Assembly (NCBI GenBank): GCA_964396895.1
Contig: CAYNGJ010000007.1
Coordinates: 62,001-126,000, forward strand
Origin: UBA2334 sp964396895
GTDB lineage: Bacteria > Pseudomonadota > Gammaproteobacteria > Burkholderiales > Burkholderiaceae_C
Direction of reading: 5' to 3'
DNA: 64,000 nt
Shown: piece after piece, positions 32,046-41,256 of the stretch
Numbering within the stretch: position 1 is the first letter of the stretch
Layout of the letters: each line of letters begins with the position of its first letter
Made by a program: the position numbers and the translations under genes
Notes under the pieces: generated by a model
Databases searched by the model: none
Told to the model about the DNA's origin: nothing
What the model saw: the letters and a program-made list of their open reading frames with translations, nothing else

Positions 32046-33128
32046 TCAGCGGTAGATGCGCAGGTGGGCGGGGGGGAAGTGCAGCTTGATCCGCTGTCCC
32101 ACGTCAAAGTGGGCCTGCTGGTGCAAGGCCACCTTGACGCTGATTTCCGTTTGCTCGCCCACCACGCAGCGCAGCCGCAAGTGGTCGCCGAAATAGATCA
32201 CATCGTCCACCGTGGCGGTGACGAGGTTGTCCGTGGGCCCTTGGTCGGTCACCACGGCGATGCGCTCTGGCCTGACGCTGCACTGCACCGCATCGCCAGC
32301 GCGGGTCTGGTTGACGTTGATGCCCACGAGCACCGTGCCATCCGCCAGCGCCACGGTGCACTGGTCGCCGTCGGTACGGGTCACCCGGGCCTCCAGCACC
32401 GAGTTGTCACCCACAAAGCTGGCGACAAAACGGTTCACCGGGGTTTCGTACAGGTGCTCCACGGGGGCAATCTGTTGGATCACCCCCTCGTTGAACACGG
32501 CCACACGGTCTGACATGGTCAGTGCCTCTGACTGGTCATGGGTGACATAGACAAAGGTCACACCCAGGCGGCGGTGCAGGGCTTTGAGCTCCAGCTGCAT
32601 GTGTTCGCGCAATTGCTTGTCCAGCGCCCCCAAGGGTTCGTCCATCAGCACCAGTTGCGGATCGAACACCAGCGCACGCGCCAGTGCCACGCGTTGTTGC
32701 TGACCACCTGAGAGCTGCGACGGGAAGCGGTCTCCCATGGGCGACATCTGCACCATGTCCAGTGCACGCTTGACCTTGGCTTCCCGCTCTGACTGACCGA
32801 GCTTGCGCACCGTCAGTGGGTAGGCGATGTTGTCGGCCACCGTCATGTGGGGGAACAGCGCATAGTTCTGAAACACCATGCCGAAGTTGCGCTTGTGCGG
32901 GGGCGTGCGGGTGATGGGCACACCGTCCAGGCTGATTTCCCCTGCGGTGGGGGATTCAAAGCCTGCCAGCATCATCAGGGTGGTGGTTTTTCCGGACCCT
33001 GACGGACCAAGCAACGACAGGAACTCGCCTTTTTGGATGACGAGGTTCAAGTCCCGCACCACCAGGTGCGTACCGTCATAGGTTTTTTGCACACCCGTGA
33101 AGGTGACGAGGGATTGTGCGGATGCCAT
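32046..33128 (-). CDS. ABC transporter ATPase, PotA-like
   Basis: 360 residues from the ATG at 33128. It has Walker A GPSGSGKTTTLMML, the Q loop FGMVFQNYALFPHM, signature LSGGQQQRVALARAL, Walker B LVLMDEPLGALD, the switch histidine in YVTHDQSEA, and a C-terminal TOBE domain (VRPERIAVV). It energises the PotBC-like pair. It is the first gene of the minus-strand operon running through to gabD, with a candidate GabR operator 35 bases upstream. Confidence 0.92.
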   Translation of the reverse strand: MASAQSLVTFTGVQKTYDGTHLVVRDLNLVIQKGEFLSLLGPSGSGKTTTLMMLAGFESPTAGEISLDGVPITRTPPHKRNFGMVFQNYALFPHMTVADNIAYPLTVRKLGQSEREAKVKRALDMVQMSPMGDRFPSQLSGGQQQRVALARALVFDPQLVLMDEPLGALDKQLREHMQLELKALHRRLGVTFVYVTHDQSEALTMSDRVAVFNEGVIQQIAPVEHLYETPVNRFVASFVGDNSVLEARVTRTDGDQCTVALADGTVLVGINVNQTRAGDAVQCSVRPERIAVVTDQGPTDNLVTATVDDVIYFGDHLRLRCVVGEQTEISVKVALHQQAHFDVGQRIKLHFPPAHLRIYR

Positions 33129-33162
33129 GCAGTTGTGCGCTTTTTCAGGTAACGATGTGCCA

Positions 33163-33199
33163 ACTGTAAAGTTCCCCGGGGGTGGGTGACATATACAGA
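33163..33199. promoter_or_regulatory. Candidate GabR/MocR operator 1 (ABC-ureohydrolase-gabD operon)
   Basis: ACTGTA (33163-33168), 20 unspecified bases, then ACATATACAGA (33189-33199). The same two blocks with the same spacing occur at 35966-36002. The outer pentamers CTGTA and TACAG are inverted and exactly 30 bases apart in both copies. This is 35-71 bases upstream of the ATPase start, where a promoter should be. Confidence 0.6.
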
Positions 33200-33379
33200 T
33201 TTCCCCACCCACGAACCCACTGTGCCGGGGCATGTGCCTGTACATAGAAACCCTTGTGGTGCGCACGTTGGATGCGCCGCCTCATTTTGGGGAGTCAGAG
33301 CCCGGCAATGCCTCACTTCGGCGCAGGGCGAAGGGATCAAGGGGGTCCTGGCACCATCCGCCGGTCCGGCGCATGGGCG

Positions 33380-33416
33380 AAAAAAAAAGCGCCCAAACCA
33401 CGGGGGTTGGGCGCTT
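33380..33416 (-). terminator. Terminator of the gabT operon
   Basis: On the minus strand AAGCGCCCAA, a 10-base loop, TTGGGCGCTT (33416-33387), then nine T (33388-33380). It lies 21 bases after the stop of the CoA-transferase gene. Confidence 0.92.
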
Positions 33417-33437
33417 CTGGATGGGGGTGTTGACCGC

Positions 33438-34613
33438 TCAAGGCAGAGACAGCCACTGTGCCTGGTGGGCATTCAGTGCCGGAGGGGGCTGATCGGCCAC
33501 TGGGCGTTGTCCATCCAGCACCATGGGGTTGGCCACCATGGGTGGATGCTGCGGGCCTGCCGCGGGCAGTTGCAGTCCGCGGGCCGCCACCTGCGGGTGT
33601 GCCATGACCTGGGCAATGTCCAGTATGGGGGAGCAGGGCACGGCCACTTGGTCCAGCAGGTGGACCCAGTCCGCCGTGTCGCGCCGCAGTGTCCACTGGG
33701 TGATCAGTTCCACCAGCGCCGCCCTGTGTGCCACCCTGGACGGGTTGGTGCAAAACCGAGCGTCCCGGGACACCGCCGGAAAACCCGCTGCCTCGCACAG
33801 CCGGGCAAACTGCCCGTCGTTGCCCACCGCCAGGACCATGTGACCGTCTCTGGTTGGAAACACCTGATACGGCACGATGTTGGGGTGGGCGTTGCCCATG
33901 CGGGTGGGGGTGCGTTCGCCGATCAGCTGGTTGCTGGCCTGGTTGGCCAGCATGGCCACTTGCACGTCAAAAAGGGCGGCATCAATGACGCAACCCCGTC
34001 CGGTGGTGTGGCGTTCATGCAAGGCCGCCAGTATGGCGGTGGTGGCGTACACACCGGTCATGAGGTCGGTCACGGCCACGCCCACCTTTTGCGGTTCGGC
34101 GCCGGGCTCGCCGGTGATGCTCATCAGGCCTGCTTCGGCCTGGATGGCGAAGTCATAGCCCGCTTTGTGCGCCAACGGTCCGTTCTGCCCGTAACCGGTG
34201 ATGGAGCAATAAATCAGGCGCGGGTTGATGGCTTGCAGGCTGGCGGCATCCAGACCGTACTTGGCCAGCTGGCCCACCTTGTAGTTTTCGAGCAGGACAT
34301 CGGCGTCACGCACCAGCTCCCGCACCAGCTCGATGCCCTCACGGCTGGCGATGTCGATGGCCACCGATCGCTTGCCCCGGTTGGCGCACACAAAGTAGGC
34401 CGCTACCCGCTGCGGGCCCTCTCCCCACCAGGGGGGGCCCCAGGTGCGCGTGTCGTCGCCCACGCCGGGCCGCTCCACCTTCAGGACCTCTGCACCGTAG
34501 TCGGCCAGCAGTTGACCGGCCCATGGCCCCGCCAGCACGCGTGACAGGTCCAGCACCCGCACGCCCGCCAGCGGGCGCGGCGGGGTGCTGCGTCCGGGTG
34601 TGGCGGCGTTCAT
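33438..34613 (-). CDS. CaiB/BaiF family (family III) CoA-transferase
   Basis: 391 residues with the family blocks GVRVLDLSRVLAGPWAGQ, KYGLDAASLQAINPRLIYCS, GYGQNGPLAHKAGYDFAIQA (the aspartate after the tyrosine is the catalytic residue) and GNAHPNIVPYQVFPTRDG. Such enzymes move CoA between carboxylic acids. Its ATGA overlaps the gabT stop, so the pair is one operon. Why a CoA-transferase goes with GABA transaminase is unclear: it may activate glutarate or succinate, using the products of the pathway (inference). Confidence 0.9.
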   Translation of the reverse strand: MNAATPGRSTPPRPLAGVRVLDLSRVLAGPWAGQLLADYGAEVLKVERPGVGDDTRTWGPPWWGEGPQRVAAYFVCANRGKRSVAIDIASREGIELVRELVRDADVLLENYKVGQLAKYGLDAASLQAINPRLIYCSITGYGQNGPLAHKAGYDFAIQAEAGLMSITGEPGAEPQKVGVAVTDLMTGVYATTAILAALHERHTTGRGCVIDAALFDVQVAMLANQASNQLIGERTPTRMGNAHPNIVPYQVFPTRDGHMVLAVGNDGQFARLCEAAGFPAVSRDARFCTNPSRVAHRAALVELITQWTLRRDTADWVHLLDQVAVPCSPILDIAQVMAHPQVAARGLQLPAAGPQHPPMVANPMVLDGQRPVADQPPPALNAHQAQWLSLP

Positions 34614-35914
34614 GCCTGGGTGGGTTGCAGGGTGGCCAAGGCGTCGGCCACGATGGCCAGGCCCTCGTCCAGCACCGCGTCGCTGGCGGTCAGCGGCACC
34701 AGAATGCGCACCACGTTGCCATAGGTCCCGCAGGTCAGCAGGATGAGTCCGCGCCGGGTGGCTTCAGCCGTCAGTGCCTTGGTCAGTTCGGCGTCGGGTT
34801 GTGCGGGGTCGCCGTTCTTGCACAGCTCCATCGCCACCATGGCGCCAAGTCCGCGCACCTCGGCGATGCAGGTGTGGCGTTTGGCCAGGGCTTGCAGGCT
34901 GGCGGTGATGCGCTGGCCCACATCGCGGCTGCGTTGCAGCAGGTTCTCCTGCTCGAACACGTCCATCACGGCCAGCGCCGCGGCACACGCCATGGGGCTG
35001 CCCGCATAGGTGCCACCCAGTCCACCGGCGGCGGGTGCGTCCATCACGTCGGCACGCCCCACCACCGCAGAGATGGGGAAGCCCCCCGCCATGGACTTGG
35101 CCATGGTGATCATGTCGGGGGCCACGCCGCTTTGCTCCACCGCGAACCAGGTGCCGGTGCGGCCCGCACCGGTTTGCACCTCGTCGGCAATCAGCAGGAT
35201 GCCGTGGGTGTCGCACAGTGCGCGCAGGCGCTGCAGGAAATCTGCCGGGGCCACATTGAACCCCCCTTCGCCCTGGACGGGTTCCACAATGATGGCGGCC
35301 ACGCGGGTGGCTTCGATGTCATTTTTGAGGATTTGCTCCACCGAGGCCATGGCGTCATCCACGCTCACACCGTGCAACGCATTGGGGAAGCGCGCGTGGA
35401 AAATTTCAGAAGGGAACGGTCCAAACCCGGTTTTGTACGGGGCCACCTTGCCGGTCAGGCCCAGCGTCATCAGGGTGCGGCCGTGGTAGCCGCCGGTGAA
35501 GGCAATCACGCCCGAGCGACCGGTGTGGGCGCGGGCGATTTTGATGGCGTTTTCCACCGCTTCCGCGCCGGTGGTCAGGAACAGGGTTTTTTTGGCGAAG
35601 TCACCCGGGGCCTTGGCGTTGATGCGCTCGGCCAGCTCCACATAGGGCTCGTAGGCCAGCACCTGAAAGCAGGTGTGGGTGTATTGGTCGAGTTGCGCCT
35701 TGACGGCGTTGATCACGGCCGGGTGGCGGTGGCCGGTGTTGAGCACTGCAATGCCGCCAGCGAAGTCAATGTAGCGGCGGCCTTCCACGTCCCACACTTC
35801 GGCGTTTTCACCCCGTTCGATGAATATTTGGTGGCTGTGGCCCACGCCGCGTGGAATGGCGGCTTGGCGGCGCGCCATCAGAGCGGCGTTGTTGAGGTGG
35901 TTGTCGCGTTGCAT
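34610..35914 (-). CDS. gabT: 4-aminobutyrate aminotransferase
   Basis: 434 residues from the ATG at 35914, which has AGGAG upstream; a longer frame begins at 35995. Class III aminotransferase features: GGIAVLNTGHRHP, TTGAEAVENAIKIAR, IIVEPVQGEGGF, the PLP lysine in ITMAKSMAGGFPISAV and GGTYAGSPMACAAALAV. It turns GABA and 2-oxoglutarate into succinic semialdehyde and glutamate, feeding GabD. It is divergent from the MocR-type regulator and shares a control region with it. Confidence 0.93.
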   Translation of the reverse strand: MQRDNHLNNAALMARRQAAIPRGVGHSHQIFIERGENAEVWDVEGRRYIDFAGGIAVLNTGHRHPAVINAVKAQLDQYTHTCFQVLAYEPYVELAERINAKAPGDFAKKTLFLTTGAEAVENAIKIARAHTGRSGVIAFTGGYHGRTLMTLGLTGKVAPYKTGFGPFPSEIFHARFPNALHGVSVDDAMASVEQILKNDIEATRVAAIIVEPVQGEGGFNVAPADFLQRLRALCDTHGILLIADEVQTGAGRTGTWFAVEQSGVAPDMITMAKSMAGGFPISAVVGRADVMDAPAAGGLGGTYAGSPMACAAALAVMDVFEQENLLQRSRDVGQRITASLQALAKRHTCIAEVRGLGAMVAMELCKNGDPAQPDAELTKALTAEATRRGLILLTCGTYGNVVRILVPLTASDAVLDEGLAIVADALATLQPTQA

Positions 35915-35965
35915 GGCAGGGTGCTCCTGGGAAAACGGGGTGAATGAAGTGCGTGACTGGCATTC

Positions 35966-36002
35966 ACTGTAGGCCGCATGCCCCACCGCTAACATATACA
36001 GA
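35966..36002. promoter_or_regulatory. Candidate GabR/MocR operator 2 (gabT / regulator divergent region)
   Basis: ACTGTA (35966-35971), 20 bases, ACATATACAGA (35992-36002), identical in both conserved blocks and in spacing to 33163-33199. It lies 52-88 bases upstream of gabT and 68 bases before the regulator ATG, the classical place for a MocR-family site. Confidence 0.62.
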
Positions 36003-36069
36003 CCACCTCGCCAGTGCGATGCACTGTGCTGCCTGCGCGACCGTTACACACAAACCCCCACACGCCCGC

Positions 36070-37470
36070 ATGTTTTCCCTGGATGTCAAAAGCCCCACGC
36101 CATTGGTGATGCAAATCGTGGATGGCTTCCGCGATCTGATCCTGTGCGGCAGCCTGCGCGCGGGTGCCAAGGCCCCTTCCATTCGGCAGTTTGCCCACGC
36201 CCACAGCGTGAGCGTTTACACGGTGGTCGATGCCTACGACCGCCTCGTGGCCCTGGGTTACTTGGTGTCCCGACCGCACTCCGGTTTTTTTGTGCGACGC
36301 CGCGAAGTGACCAGCCACCCGGCCGTGGCCGGTGTGTCGGAGGGCGCCAACCACAACTTCGACTCCATGTGGTACCTGCGCCGCGTGTTTGAGAACCGTG
36401 GCCTGCGCATGAAGCCCGGCTGCGGCTGGTTGCCGGGCGACTGGCTGTTCGAGGAAGGCTTGCGCAGAAGCCTGCGCTCGCTGGCGGCAGACGGCTCGGA
36501 CCTGGGCGGCTACGGTGAGCCCAAGGGATTTGCGCCCTTGCGGCAACTGGTGCGCGACCTGCTGGTTGAGCAGGAAATTGCCGTCAGCGCCCACCAGGTG
36601 TTGCTGACCCAGGGATCCAGCCAGGCCATGGACCTGGTGGCGCGGCGCCTGGTCAGGCCCGGTGACGCCGTGCTGGTGGACGATCCCGGTTACCCCAACC
36701 TGCTGTTCATGCTGCGCTTTCTGGGTGCCCGGCTCATTGGTGTGCCCCGCACCCCCAACGGCTACGACCTGGTGGCCCTGGAAGCGCTGGTGCAGGAGCA
36801 CCGCCCCAAGGTGTTCTTCACACAACCCCGGCTGCAAAGCCCCACGGGGTCGGTGGCCCACCTGTTCCATTTGCACAAGGTGGTGCAACTCTCCGAAAAA
36901 TACCAGTTCACCGTCGTGGAAAACGACATTTACGCCGACCTCGACGCCGAGCCCCGTCCCTCGCTGGCCAGCCTGGACCAGTTGCAACGGGTGGTGTACA
37001 TCAGCAGTTTTTCCAAGACCATTTCACCCAACATCCGGGTGGGCTTCATGGCGGCGCCGCCCGACCTGCTGGAAGACATGGCGCAGCTCAAGATGATTTC
37101 AGGTCTCACGTCCTCCGAGTTCAATGAACGCCTGGCTTATGGCGCCCTGGTGGACGGGCGCTGGCGCAAACACCTGCGCAGCCTGCGAGACCGCCTGGCG
37201 CAGTCGCACCAGCGGGTGGCGCAAAAGCTGGAGAGCCTGGGTTTTGGCCTGTTCAGCGAGCCCAAAGCGGGCTTGTTCCTGTGGGCCAGGCACCCCGACA
37301 TGCCCAATGCCACCGAACTGGCTTACAAGGCCGCCGAGCAGGACATTTTGCTGGGCCCCGGGCATCTGTTTTCCGCCACGCTGGCGCCCAGCCCCTGGTT
37401 GCGGTTCAACGTGGCCTACACCGACCAGCCCCAGGTGTGGCAGTTTCTGGAGGCGCAGCGGGCCGGTTGA
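36070..37470 (+). CDS. MocR/GabR-family PLP-dependent regulator
   Basis: 466 residues from the ATG at 36070 (other Met codons at 36019 and 35944 give unlikely leaders). The N-terminal GntR-type winged helix is visible (SIRQFAHAHSVSVYTVVDAY, then LGYLVSRPHSGFFVRR), followed by a class I aminotransferase-like domain with the PLP lysine in SSFSKTISPNIRVGF. GabR in Bacillus senses GABA and PLP and activates gabTD. The divergent gabT and the motif shared with the gabD operon support the same logic here. Confidence 0.88.
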   Translation: MFSLDVKSPTPLVMQIVDGFRDLILCGSLRAGAKAPSIRQFAHAHSVSVYTVVDAYDRLVALGYLVSRPHSGFFVRRREVTSHPAVAGVSEGANHNFDSMWYLRRVFENRGLRMKPGCGWLPGDWLFEEGLRRSLRSLAADGSDLGGYGEPKGFAPLRQLVRDLLVEQEIAVSAHQVLLTQGSSQAMDLVARRLVRPGDAVLVDDPGYPNLLFMLRFLGARLIGVPRTPNGYDLVALEALVQEHRPKVFFTQPRLQSPTGSVAHLFHLHKVVQLSEKYQFTVVENDIYADLDAEPRPSLASLDQLQRVVYISSFSKTISPNIRVGFMAAPPDLLEDMAQLKMISGLTSSEFNERLAYGALVDGRWRKHLRSLRDRLAQSHQRVAQKLESLGFGLFSEPKAGLFLWARHPDMPNATELAYKAAEQDILLGPGHLFSATLAPSPWLRFNVAYTDQPQVWQFLEAQRAG

Positions 37471-37598
37471 CCCGCTCCCCCGGCGGGGTGCCTGCACCCG
37501 CCGTGGCGCAGTTTGCGAAAATACGCGTTTGTTTCCCTGCCGCAGTCCCGCCCCTGGGGCGCCGGCCCCCCATTCTGTTTGCCCACACCCGTACCCAC

Positions 37599-40229
37599 AT
37601 GACCTCTCCCGCACCCGTGGCCACCGTCGCCGACATCCGCAAGTCTTTCCTCGACTTCTTTGCTTCCAAAGGCCACACCGTGGTGGCGTCCAGCCCGCTG
37701 GTGCCGGGCAATGACCCCACGCTGATGTTCACCAACAGCGGCATGGTGCAGTTCAAAGACGTGTTTTTGGGCACCGACAAGCGCAATTACGTGCGCGCCG
37801 CGTCCGTCCAGGCCTGTCTGCGTGCCGGTGGCAAGCACAACGACCTGGAAAACGTGGGCTACACCGCCCGCCACCACACCTTTTTTGAGATGCTGGGCAA
37901 CTGGAGCTTTGGCGATTACTTCAAGCGCGAAAGCCTGAAGTGGGCCTGGGAGCTGCTGACCGAGGTCTACAAGCTGCCCAAAGAGCGCTTGCTGGCCACC
38001 GTGTACGCCGAAGACGACGAAGCGTTTGACATCTGGACGAAAGAAATTGGCCTGCCGCCCGAGCGCGTGATCCGCATTGGCGACAACAAGGGCGGTCGCT
38101 ACAAGTCAGACAACTTCTGGATGATGGCCGATACAGGGCCGTGCGGCCCTTGCTCCGAAATTTTCTATGACCACGGCGACCACATCCCCGGCGGCCCTCC
38201 CGGCAGCCCCGATGAAGACGGCGACCGCTTCATCGAAATCTGGAACAACGTGTTCATGCAGTTCAACATGGACGAAACCGGTGCCGTCACCCCGCTGCCT
38301 GCGCCCTGCGTGGACACTGGCATGGGCTTGGAGCGCCTGGCGGCCATCCTGCAGCACGTGCACAGCAACTACGAAATTGACATTTTCGACCAACTCATCA
38401 AGGCCGCGGGCCGCGAAACCGGCACGGCTGACCTCAGCAACCCTTCGCTGAAGGTCATTGCCGACCACATCCGCGCCACATCCTTCCTGATCAGCGACGG
38501 TGTGATTCCTTCCAACGAAGGCCGGGGCTACGTGCAGCGCCGCATCGTGCGCCGCGCCATCCGCCACGGCTACAAGCTGGGCCAAAAGACGCCGTTCTTC
38601 CACAAGCTGGTGCCCGACTTGGTGCGCATGATGGGCGATGCCTACCCCAACATGGCATCCCAAGCCCAGCGCATCACCGACATCCTGAAGGCGGAAGAAG
38701 AGCGCTTCTACGAAACGCTGGCCACCGGGATGGAAATTCTGGACAGCGCTTTGAGCGGCGGCGTGACCGTGCTGCCCGGAGACGTGGCCTTCAAGCTGCA
38801 CGACACCTACGGCTTCCCGCTGGACCTGAGCGCTGACGTGTGCCGCGAGCGCGGTTTGAGCGTGGACGAAGAAGGCTTCAAAGCCGCCATGGAGCGCCAA
38901 AAAACCCAGGCCCGCGCCGCAGGCAAATTCAAGATGGACAAGGCGCTGGACTACACGGGTGCGGGCAATGCCTTTGTGGGCTACGAGCAGTTGCAAGAGA
39001 ATGCCAAAGTGCTAGCTATCTATGTAGACGGAGTAAGCGCTGCAGTCCTAAAACATGGTGAACTGGGCGTGGTGGTGCTGGACACCACCCCCTTCTACGC
39101 CGAGAGTGGCGGCCAGGTGGGTGACCAGGGAGAACTGGTCAGCGGCAGCGCCCGCTTTGCCGTGGCCGACACCCAAAAAATCAAGGCCGACGTGTTCGGC
39201 CACCACGGCGTGCTGGAAGCTGGCACGCTGGCCGTGGGCGACACCGTGGCCGCCCAGGTGGATGCCCAAGCCCGCGCCGCCACCGTGCGCAACCACAGCG
39301 CCACCCACCTGATGCACAAAGCCCTGCGTGAAGTGCTGGGCGAGCACGTGCAGCAAAAGGGCAGCCAGGTGGACGCTGACCGCACCCGCTTTGACTTCGT
39401 GCACAACGCCCCCATGACCGACGCGCAAATCCGCGAGGTCGAGGCCCGTGTGAACGCTGAAATTCTGGCCAACGCCGCCGCCCAGGCCCGCGTGATGGAC
39501 ATTGAAAGCGCCAAACAAACCGGCGCCATGATGCTGTTTGGCGAGAAGTATGGCGACACCGTGCGCGTGCTCGACATCGGCTCCAGCCGCGAACTGTGTG
39601 GCGGCACCCATGTGCAGCGCACCGGCGACATTGGCTTTTTCAGCATCACCGCCGAAGGGGGCGTGGCTGCGGGTGTGCGCCGCGTGGAAGCCGTCACCGG
39701 CTTGAACGCCCTGACCTATGTGCAAGGCATGGAGGCCACGCTGGGTGGTGTGGCGGGCACGCTCAAGGTCACGCCGCAAGAAGTGCCTGCCCGCGTGGAC
39801 GGCCTGCTGGGCCAGGTGCGCGACCTGGAAAAAGAGCTGGTGGCCCTCAAGGGCAAGCTGGCGTCCGCCCAGGGCGACGAGTTGGTGGGCCAGGCGGTGG
39901 ACGTCAAAGGCATCAAGGTGCTGGCGGCGGTGCTGCAAGGGGCCGATGCCAAAACCCTGCGCGACACGCTGGACAAGCTCAAAGACAAGCTCAAAACCGC
40001 GGCCATCGTGCTGGCCGCTGTGGACGGCGACAAGGTGCAGCTGGCCGCGGGCGTGACCGCCGACACCATGGGCAAGGTCAAGGCCGGTGAGCTGGTCAAC
40101 TTTGTGGCCCAACAGGTGGGCGGCAAAGGCGGCGGCAAGCCCGACATGGCCATGGCCGGGGGCACCAATGCCGCCGCGCTGCCCCAGGCCCTGCTGGGTG
40201 TGGCAGCCTGGGTGGCCGAGCGGGTCTGA
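37599..40229 (+). CDS. alaS: Alanyl-tRNA synthetase
   Basis: 876 residues from the ATG at 37599, the normal size. The N-terminal class II core (FFEMLGNWSFGDYFK, GTGCGPCSE-like GPCGPCSEIFYD), the editing domain with zinc ligands HSATHLMH (about residue 565) and CGGTHVQRTG (about residue 667), and the C-terminal C-Ala coiled region are present. It charges tRNA-Ala and clears Ser/Gly-tRNA. The segment at 39008-39053, encoding a variable linker in front of the editing domain, is AT-rich and resembles the dispersed repeat family. Confidence 0.96.
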   Translation: MTSPAPVATVADIRKSFLDFFASKGHTVVASSPLVPGNDPTLMFTNSGMVQFKDVFLGTDKRNYVRAASVQACLRAGGKHNDLENVGYTARHHTFFEMLGNWSFGDYFKRESLKWAWELLTEVYKLPKERLLATVYAEDDEAFDIWTKEIGLPPERVIRIGDNKGGRYKSDNFWMMADTGPCGPCSEIFYDHGDHIPGGPPGSPDEDGDRFIEIWNNVFMQFNMDETGAVTPLPAPCVDTGMGLERLAAILQHVHSNYEIDIFDQLIKAAGRETGTADLSNPSLKVIADHIRATSFLISDGVIPSNEGRGYVQRRIVRRAIRHGYKLGQKTPFFHKLVPDLVRMMGDAYPNMASQAQRITDILKAEEERFYETLATGMEILDSALSGGVTVLPGDVAFKLHDTYGFPLDLSADVCRERGLSVDEEGFKAAMERQKTQARAAGKFKMDKALDYTGAGNAFVGYEQLQENAKVLAIYVDGVSAAVLKHGELGVVVLDTTPFYAESGGQVGDQGELVSGSARFAVADTQKIKADVFGHHGVLEAGTLAVGDTVAAQVDAQARAATVRNHSATHLMHKALREVLGEHVQQKGSQVDADRTRFDFVHNAPMTDAQIREVEARVNAEILANAAAQARVMDIESAKQTGAMMLFGEKYGDTVRVLDIGSSRELCGGTHVQRTGDIGFFSITAEGGVAAGVRRVEAVTGLNALTYVQGMEATLGGVAGTLKVTPQEVPARVDGLLGQVRDLEKELVALKGKLASAQGDELVGQAVDVKGIKVLAAVLQGADAKTLRDTLDKLKDKLKTAAIVLAAVDGDKVQLAAGVTADTMGKVKAGELVNFVAQQVGGKGGGKPDMAMAGGTNAAALPQALLGVAAWVAERV
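39008..39053 (+). repeat. AT-rich repeat-like segment inside alaS (copy G)
   Basis: Contains GTGCTAGCTATC and, 20 bases on, TAAGCGCTGCAG. Both blocks occur in the dispersed repeat family, but in a degenerate form. It encodes a linker (LAIYVDGVSAAVLKHG) whose length is ordinary for AlaS, so this may be a codon-use coincidence or an old, ameliorated copy. Confidence 0.35.
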
Positions 40230-40246
40230 GTTCCCCGCCACGGCCC

Positions 40247-41233
40247 ATGACCCAGACCGCCTGCTGGCCGCGCCGTGGGTGGTGGGTGCTGGTGTTGGCG
40301 GCCCTCTGGCTGACGCCGTCGGCCTGGTGCCAGGCCTTGGCGCCGACAACCCAGCCTCACCACGCCCTCACCGAGGCGGGTTGGGTCAGCTGGGCACCCT
40401 CCACAGACCAGGGCGACGTGCGGCTCAGGGCTTGGTGGTCGCCAGCCGCGCATCCAGCGCCCTGGCCCATGAACCAGGCGCTCCCCGAAGGCCCCGATAC
40501 CACCGCGAACCGACCATTCACTTCAGCCACAGGGCTTCGTCCCGTGGTGGTGTTGCTGCACGGCTGCGGGGGCATGGTCAATGCCCAGGGACAACCCACT
40601 GCCCGCATCCGCGACTACGCGCAGCTGCTCAACCAGCAGGGATGGCACACGCTGGCGGTGGACTCCCTCACGCCGCGCGGCGAAAAAGAGCTCTGCACCC
40701 AGCGCACCGGCACCCGGCGGGTGACGCAGGCAGAGCGCCGGGCGGATGCCCTGTCGGCCCTGGACTGGCTGGCCGGCCAATCCAGCGTGGACGGCCAGCG
40801 CCTGGCGCTGCTGGGCTGGTCCAACGGCGGCAGCACGGTGCTGGCCGCCAACAACCTCAACCATCCGTTGGTGGCCGCTGCGCAGGCGCGCCATGGCGAG
40901 CGCCTGCGCTTGGCCGTGGCTTTTTACCCCGGTTGTGCAGCCGATGCCCGCCGGGGCTACCAGCCCCTGGCGCCCACCCTGCTGCTGCTGGGCGGGGCCG
41001 ACGACTGGGCCCCCGCCGCCGACTGCCAGCCCCTGGCGTCTGATCGGGTGCAGGTGCACACCTGGGCCGGTGCCCACCACGGTTTTGATGGTCGGGCGCC
41101 CGTGGTGCACCGCGCCGACGTGCCCAATGGCGCCCACCCCGGCCAGGGGGTGCATGTGGGCGGCCACCCCCAGGCGCGGGCCGAGGCACAGCGCTTGTTG
41201 GTGGGGGCGCTGACGCAGGCCTTTGCCCGCTGA
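40247..41233 (+). CDS. Secreted alpha/beta hydrolase (dienelactone hydrolase-like)
   Basis: 328 residues, 17 bases after alaS. A signal peptide (RGWWVLVLAALWLTPSAWC) is followed by an alpha/beta hydrolase core with the oxyanion-hole motif VVLLHGCGG, nucleophile serine in LGWSNGGS, the acid in GGADDWAP and the histidine in HHGFDG. The fold matches dienelactone-hydrolase-like proteins, often annotated as poly(3-hydroxybutyrate) depolymerase-like in error. Substrate unknown, probably an ester in the periplasm. Confidence 0.82.
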   Translation: MTQTACWPRRGWWVLVLAALWLTPSAWCQALAPTTQPHHALTEAGWVSWAPSTDQGDVRLRAWWSPAAHPAPWPMNQALPEGPDTTANRPFTSATGLRPVVVLLHGCGGMVNAQGQPTARIRDYAQLLNQQGWHTLAVDSLTPRGEKELCTQRTGTRRVTQAERRADALSALDWLAGQSSVDGQRLALLGWSNGGSTVLAANNLNHPLVAAAQARHGERLRLAVAFYPGCAADARRGYQPLAPTLLLLGGADDWAPAADCQPLASDRVQVHTWAGAHHGFDGRAPVVHRADVPNGAHPGQGVHVGGHPQARAEAQRLLVGALTQAFAR

Positions 41234-41256
41234 CCCGGGCGTTTCGGTGCGGTGGG

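Larger units (their letters stand above)
33129..33437. other. 309-base gene-less stretch between two minus-strand operons
   Basis: It holds the operator-like motif (33163-33199), the promoter of the ABC operon, and, at its right end, the terminator of the gabT-CoA-transferase operon (33380-33416). I see nothing else. Confidence 0.6.
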
